The notes below the pieces were generated by a model, which was given only the letters and a program-made list of their open reading frames with translations, ran no database searches and had not been told where the DNA came from. Made by a program: the position numbers and the translations under genes. A DNA stretch of 41,325 nucleotides, from the NCBI GenBank assembly GCA_021156325.1, contig JAJNDI010000012.1, forward strand, positions 1 to 41,325, read 5' to 3'. Positions 37,458 to 41,325 of this stretch are shown here, in pieces. Source of the stretch: Gammaproteobacteria bacterium (lineage in GTDB: Bacteria > Pseudomonadota > Gammaproteobacteria > JAJFKG01). Each line of letters starts with the position of its first letter. The first letter of the stretch is position 1.

Positions 37458-39302
37458 TCATTTCTGCAATCGTGCAAAAATAGCTTCTGCTAATAACCGG
37501 CTGATCCCGGGCGTTTTAGCAATATCTTCCACACTTGCGCGCTTTAGACCTTGCAGCCCTCCAAATTGACGCAGCAAATCGTGTCTGCGTTTTGCGCCAA
37601 TACCGGGAATTTCATCGAGGATCGAGCGCGTTAATTCGTGTGATCGTTTTTTACGATGCGATGTAATAGCAAATCGGTGTGCTTCATCTCTCACCTGCTG
37701 CAATAAATGCAACGCGCTGCTATGAGTGTCTAATAAAATAGGCTGTGACAATTGATCGTGAAGGTAAAGCGTTTCAAAACCGGCTTTTCGGGTAGGCCCT
37801 TTGGCTATTCCTAATAACATCACGTGGGTTATTTGTAATTCTTCCAATACCGCTTTAGCTTTGCTTAATTGCCCTTTGCCGCCATCAATGATCAAGAGAT
37901 CGGGCAAGCTACCGCCGCTTTGCTTTACCTTGGTATAACGGCGTTTCAAGGCTTGATGCATAGCGGCATAATCATCTCCTGGGGTGATCCCTTCAATGTT
38001 AAACCGTCTATAATCAGCTTTTCGCGGCCCTTGGGTATCAAAAACAACACAAGAAGCGACTGTTTGATTGCCTTGCGTATGGCTAATATCAAAACACTCA
38101 ATACGTTCTGGCAGTGCGGCTAATCCCAATACGTCGCTTAAAGATTCCATACGCTCATAAAAACTGGTTTTATCAGCTAAAAAAGCATTCAAGGCTTGTT
38201 TGGCATTGGTAATTGCGAGCTCACGCCAGCGCGCACGCTCACCTCTGACAGTCGATTTTATGCGAATAGTTTTATGCTGTGATTGGCTTAATACTTCTTG
38301 AATCCAATCGGCGTCGTCAATAGATTCATTCAGGATAATTTCATCGGGCAATACATGGGTTTTTTCAATATTTAAATAATATTGGGATAAAAAAGCCGAT
38401 AGAATAGCGCTATGCGTTTCGCCTTCTGGTATTTTAGGATAAAAGGGTTTGCTGCCCAAGACATTTCCCGAACGTATAGAAAGCAATTCTACACAAGCAT
38501 AACCTTGTTCGAAAACAAGCGCTACTATATCTACATTTCCTGTTTTCCCGCTGATATGTTGGCTTTCTTGCAGGATCTTCAAGTTTGCAATTTGATCCCG
38601 ATAGCGCCCAGCTTGTTCGTAGGCTTTGGCATAAGAAGCGGCTTCCATCCGTTGAATAAGTCTATCGATGATCACATGGCTTTTGCCTGACAAAAAAAGT
38701 TCTGCCAATCGCACATCCTGTTGATAATCTTCCGGGGTAATATAATTTACACAAGGCGCAGAGCAGCGGTTAATTTGATGCTGCAAACAAGGGCGTTGAC
38801 GATTGCGAAAAAAACTATCCTGACATTGACGTAATCGAAACAGTTTTTGTAATAATTGAAGACTCTCTCGAACAGCTTGCGTGCTGGGATAGGGTCCAAA
38901 ATAAAGCCCTTTTTCACGCTTTGCCCCGCGATGAAAGTCTAAGCGCGGATATTCGTTTTCAGTAGAAATCAGCAAATAGGGATAACTTTTATCATCACGC
39001 AAAAGTACATTATAACGCGGCTTGTGTTCTTTGATGAGGGTGTTTTCCAGTAATAAGGCTTCACCTTCACTATGGGTGACAGTGTATTGCACAGCGGCGA
39101 TTTTGCTAACCAATAACGTTGTTTTAGAAGATCCCAATTCTTTTCTAAAATAAGAGCGAAGGCGTTTTTTTAAATTACGTGCTTTGCCAACGTATAATAA
39201 GATATTGTCTTTATCATACATGCGGTAAACCCCGGGCTTTTCCGGGGCGCTAGAGAGTAACGAGGCAGGATCAAAGGCTAAAAAACCATCGGTTCTATTC
39301 AT
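37458..39302 (-). CDS. uvrC: Excinuclease ABC subunit C (UvrC)
   Basis: ATG 39302 is chosen because it overlaps the uvrY stop (ATGAATAG) and gives normal length (614; E. coli 610); a longer frame reaches 39341. The GIY-YIG nuclease is at about 19-95 (PGVYRMYDKDNILLYVGKARNLKKRL). The Cys cluster QDSFFRNRQRPCLQHQINRCSAPC is near 150, and the UVR motif SYAKAYEQAGRYRDQI near 205. The RNase H-like 5' nuclease domain has ECFDISHTQG near 385 and LLIDGGKGQLSKA near 450. Tandem helix-hairpin-helices end the protein (LDEIPGIGAKRRHDLL). UvrC makes both cuts in nucleotide excision repair. Co-transcription with uvrY is conserved in gammaproteobacteria. Confidence 0.97.
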   Translation of the reverse strand: MNRTDGFLAFDPASLLSSAPEKPGVYRMYDKDNILLYVGKARNLKKRLRSYFRKELGSSKTTLLVSKIAAVQYTVTHSEGEALLLENTLIKEHKPRYNVLLRDDKSYPYLLISTENEYPRLDFHRGAKREKGLYFGPYPSTQAVRESLQLLQKLFRLRQCQDSFFRNRQRPCLQHQINRCSAPCVNYITPEDYQQDVRLAELFLSGKSHVIIDRLIQRMEAASYAKAYEQAGRYRDQIANLKILQESQHISGKTGNVDIVALVFEQGYACVELLSIRSGNVLGSKPFYPKIPEGETHSAILSAFLSQYYLNIEKTHVLPDEIILNESIDDADWIQEVLSQSQHKTIRIKSTVRGERARWRELAITNAKQALNAFLADKTSFYERMESLSDVLGLAALPERIECFDISHTQGNQTVASCVVFDTQGPRKADYRRFNIEGITPGDDYAAMHQALKRRYTKVKQSGGSLPDLLIIDGGKGQLSKAKAVLEELQITHVMLLGIAKGPTRKAGFETLYLHDQLSQPILLDTHSSALHLLQQVRDEAHRFAITSHRKKRSHELTRSILDEIPGIGAKRRHDLLRQFGGLQGLKRASVEDIAKTPGISRLLAEAIFARLQK

Positions 39303-40026
39303 TGCCACTTGCGGTTGCATCAGAAACAGCGTCGTCAACATGTCGTTCGCTAATATCCAAACCTAGATCAACAACTCCATAGAGAATAGCCAGGTGGGTT
39401 AATTCAACATCGGACTCGATGCTTAATTTTTCAAATAAGCGGTAACGATAACTGTTGATCGTTTTAGGGCTTAAACATAATTGTTTAGCGATATCTTGGG
39501 GTTTAACCCCTTTGGTGATCATTTCCATGACTTGTACTTCACGTGTGGATAACTTATCAAAGAGCGTGCTGCTGGGATGCGCTTTCCCCATGTGTTTCAT
39601 CGCAAGTTTTTGGGCAATATCCGGGCTAATGTAACGTTGACCGGTACACACCACCCGAATGGCTTTCGCCATTTCTTCTGGTGAACACCCTTTGGTGAGA
39701 TAACCGCTGCAGCCTGCTTTCATCATGCGGGAAGGGAAAGGTTCTTTTTCAAAGGCAGTTAATACGAGAATTTTGAGATCGGGATCGGCACGCGACAAAC
39801 GAGAAGCCGCTTCCAAGCCGCCAATTCCCGGCATTTGTACATCCATAATGACTACATGGGGTTTTAATTCCCGGCTCTTTTTGATCGCTTCTTCGCCGCT
39901 ATGGGCTTCTCCGATGACTTCAATGTCGTCCAGTTGAGCAATAATGCGTTTCAACCCCTCCCGCCACAATCCATGATCATCAACCAGCAAGACTTTGATG
40001 GTACCGTGAGAGAGCTTTATTGCCAT
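39295..40026 (-). CDS. uvrY: UvrY/GacA/LetA-type response regulator
   Basis: The 243 residues are a NarL/FixJ-type response regulator. The receiver domain has VLLVDDHGLWREGL near 12-25, the phospho-acceptor Asp in HVVIMDVQMPGIGG near 55-68, and Lys in YLTKG. The LuxR-type helix-turn-helix has LSTREVQVMEMITKGVKPQDIA and LCLSPKTINSYRYRLFEKL. The adjacent uvrC identifies it as the UvrY/GacA orthologue, called LetA in Legionella, which with sensor BarA/GacS/LetS drives small RNAs that titrate CsrA and switch growth to transmission. ATG 40026 follows GAGGTAG. The C-terminal tail after about 225 is longer than in GacA and acidic. The sensor gene is not in the window. Confidence 0.93.
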   Translation of the reverse strand: MAIKLSHGTIKVLLVDDHGLWREGLKRIIAQLDDIEVIGEAHSGEEAIKKSRELKPHVVIMDVQMPGIGGLEAASRLSRADPDLKILVLTAFEKEPFPSRMMKAGCSGYLTKGCSPEEMAKAIRVVCTGQRYISPDIAQKLAMKHMGKAHPSSTLFDKLSTREVQVMEMITKGVKPQDIAKQLCLSPKTINSYRYRLFEKLSIESDVELTHLAILYGVVDLGLDISERHVDDAVSDATASGNE

Positions 40027-40592
40027 ATTATTACTACCTCTGTTCCTGTGGTTTTAGGGATAATCCATTAAGAAAGCTGCTTATTTTACCATAAAGTTCT
40101 GGGAAAGGATTGCCCATTTTTGGTGCATAAAATTTCGCAAGAAATGAATTATAAGCGTATGAAAAGCTGACGGCAATATGGGGGTTAGGCGTACAAAAGG
40201 GTGCGCAGGTGCTTTGGGGGGTACCCCGGCTAGAGAAGGGTTAGCAGATTGCCGTTGCCGGGCGGCTGCCCGCAGAACGAAGTATGCTCCGCTCGAAAGA
40301 ATGCTGAATTTTTTATCCCTTCTCTGTGTAAAGTCTTGGAAGAAGATATGTTAAGTTATTGTAATTATATATTATATGACAATAGAGGGTAGGGCAGCGC
40401 TCATCAACCTCAGCCAATTGGCTTTGGCTTCAAGATGCCCGGAAAGTTAAAAGTTAGAGACCCTCTAACCGGTAGGCAGTTGCTCCAAATCGAATGTCTC
40501 CAATCGAAATGATGCCGGTTTTTTAGAAGAAGGCATGTGCTTGATTATTTGAGCATGTAAGAATGTGGGGCTTAATTTTTCCCGCTTTTCTC
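40027..40592. other. Gene-poor stretch upstream of uvrY with several palindromes
   Basis: About 570 bases hold no coding frame I can support. Palindromes are present: GGGGTACCCC at 40218-40227, CGGGC-GGCT-GCCCG at 40259-40272, AGCCAATTGGCT at 40412-40423, and GTTAGAG-ACC-CTCTAAC at 40453-40469. None is followed by a T run. The uvrY-proximal part must hold its promoter. The rest may be decayed sequence or an unrecognised RNA gene. Confidence 0.45.
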
Positions 40593-40621
40593 TTGACAAA
40601 TTGACTAAAACGGCCTAATAT
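40593..40621 (+). promoter_or_regulatory. Promoter of the toxin-antitoxin operon
   Basis: A perfect -35 TTGACA at 40593-40598 and a -10 TAATAT at 40616-40621 are separated by 17 bases. The antitoxin ATG is 33 bases after the -10. The proposed operator overlaps and follows the -10. Confidence 0.65.
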
Positions 40622-40641
40622 GACTATAGTTATATGACTAT
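40619..40641 (+). promoter_or_regulatory. Putative autoregulatory operator (direct repeat)
   Basis: TATGACTAT occurs at 40619-40627 and 40633-40641, a 14-base period, with the palindrome ACTATAGT at 40623-40630 between and within. Phd-type antitoxins bind short repeats over their own promoter, and this site covers the -10 and initiation region. Confidence 0.5.
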
Positions 40642-40653
40642 GGAGAAGTTATC

Positions 40654-40893
40654 ATGCAGCGAAAAGTAGCCCATATTGGAGCAGGTGAATTTAAGGAAAA
40701 ATGTTTAAAGTTAATGGATGAAGTTTACAGTACACACGTGCCTCTCATCATTACTAAACGGGGGGTACCTATCGCAAAGTTGATCCCCATTGAAGAAGAA
40801 GCCGTTCATCTATTCGGGTTACAAAAAGATTCCGTTCTGATTAAAAGTGATATTATTTCACCGATTGGAGATCATTGGGATGCAAACAGCTAA
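40654..40893 (+). CDS. Type II antitoxin, Phd/YefM family
   Basis: GGAG precedes ATG 40654. The 79 residues show the Phd/YefM N-terminal fold: HIGAGEFKEKCLKLMDEV near 7-24, then PLIITKRGVPIAKLIPI near 30-46, where the RGxPxAxLxP motif is diagnostic. The C-terminal 30 residues (KSDIISPIGDHW) would thread into the toxin and neutralise it. Antitoxins of this kind bind their own operator and repress the pair. The PIN toxin starts inside its last codons. Confidence 0.92.
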   Translation: MQRKVAHIGAGEFKEKCLKLMDEVYSTHVPLIITKRGVPIAKLIPIEEEAVHLFGLQKDSVLIKSDIISPIGDHWDANS

Positions 40894-41311
40894 TTTATTG
40901 CTAGATACGCATGTATTGATTTGGTTAATGAATGGGAACGATAATATTTCGAAAAAATCGCAGAAGCTAATTGAATACGCGCGCCAAAATGGCAATATCT
41001 TTATTTCTGCTATTTCCGTCTGGGAAATCGGTATGTTGGAACAAAAAAAGCGGATTATTTTAAATAAACCTTGCCTTGAATGGATTAAAGAGGCTCTGAG
41101 TTTTGGCATAAGATTATCGGCATTAACGCCTGAAATTGCCCTAGAAAGCTGCCAATTACCGGGATATACGGCAGGTGATCCCGCTGATCGTATTATTATT
41201 GCAACAGCACGTGTTGAATCACTCACATTATTAACGTGTGATGAACATATATTAGCGTATGGCAGCCAGAAATGGGTTTCTACTATAGACGCAGGAAGCA
41301 GCCATTTATAA
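40880..41311 (+). CDS. PIN-domain toxin, VapC-type ribonuclease
   Basis: ATG 40880 overlaps the antitoxin by 14 bases and follows GGAG; the longer frame to 40847 is not needed. The 143 residues form a PIN domain with the acidic metal site visible: LLLDTHVLIWLM near 6-17 (first Asp), SAISVWEIGML near 45-55 (Glu), DPADRIIIATA near 97-107 (Asp) and LLTCDEHILAY near 114-124 (Asp). The form resembles the Sll0205-like PIN group often paired with Phd/YefM antitoxins. Such toxins cut tRNA or rRNA. The gene appears complete, ending 14 bases before the window edge. Confidence 0.92.
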   Translation: MQTANLLLDTHVLIWLMNGNDNISKKSQKLIEYARQNGNIFISAISVWEIGMLEQKKRIILNKPCLEWIKEALSFGIRLSALTPEIALESCQLPGYTAGDPADRIIIATARVESLTLLTCDEHILAYGSQKWVSTIDAGSSHL

Positions 41312-41325
41312 CAATTTTATTAGCC

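Overview
The window looks like chromosome from a host-associated gammaproteobacterium of the Legionellales (Legionella/Coxiella/Aquicella/Berkiella relatives). Its housekeeping clusters have gammaproteobacterial order: secA-mutT, glyA-nrdR-nusB-pgpA, mreBCD-yhdP with tldD nearby, and uvrY-uvrC. A protein with the IcmD/DotP signature points to a Dot/Icm type IVB secretion system. Several long proteins that I do not recognise have the build expected of secreted or membrane-targeted virulence factors. The genus cannot be fixed from the sequence alone.

Layout. Positions 1-6.6 kb are accessory: the 3' part of an unknown, possibly outer-membrane, protein; a 1124-residue protein with a helical N-terminus, a Pro/Thr-repeat stalk, one membrane segment and a Ras-like C-terminal CaaX box (Cys-Val-Met-Met); a FimT/GspH pseudopilin broken by a deletion plus frameshift; an intact pseudopilin; and an IcmD-like gene standing alone. 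From 6.7 to 17 kb there are a small acidic protein, gltX, a MarR regulator, an unknown membrane protein with a Glu-rich tail, dciA, recD2, tRNA-Glu(UUC), tRNA-Ala(GGC), an SbmA/YddA-type transporter that stops before its ATPase domain, and secA-mutT. From 18 to 25 kb there are a 694-residue unknown membrane protein, a 143-bp MITE, ettA, glyA, nrdR, nusB and pgpA. From 25 to 37 kb yhdP, mreD, mreC and mreB run leftwards, and gatC-gatA-gatB-tldD plus a GyrI-like protein run rightwards from a shared divergent promoter region. The window ends with uvrC and uvrY on the minus strand, a gene-poor 0.6 kb, and a Phd/VapC-type toxin-antitoxin pair.

How the parts relate. Most genes serve translation (gltX, gatCAB, ettA, tRNAs), nucleotide and DNA upkeep (recD2, dciA, uvrC, mutT, nrdR) and envelope or shape (mreBCD, yhdP, pgpA, secA). 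The accessory genes fit an intracellular or amoeba-associated life: a candidate host-prenylated protein, an IcmD-like secretion part, multi-pass unknown proteins, and the UvrY/GacA/LetA-type regulator that in Legionella controls the switch to transmission.

The most notable points are: (1) the CaaX box at the end of the 1124-residue protein; (2) palindromic repeats lying exactly on gene borders, including the stop codon of mreB, the 5' end of mreC (which lacks a normal start codon with a Shine-Dalgarno), the Shine-Dalgarno of the MarR gene and the stop codon of ettA; (3) the pseudopilin with an internal deletion. Family names were assigned by recognising motifs, not by database search.
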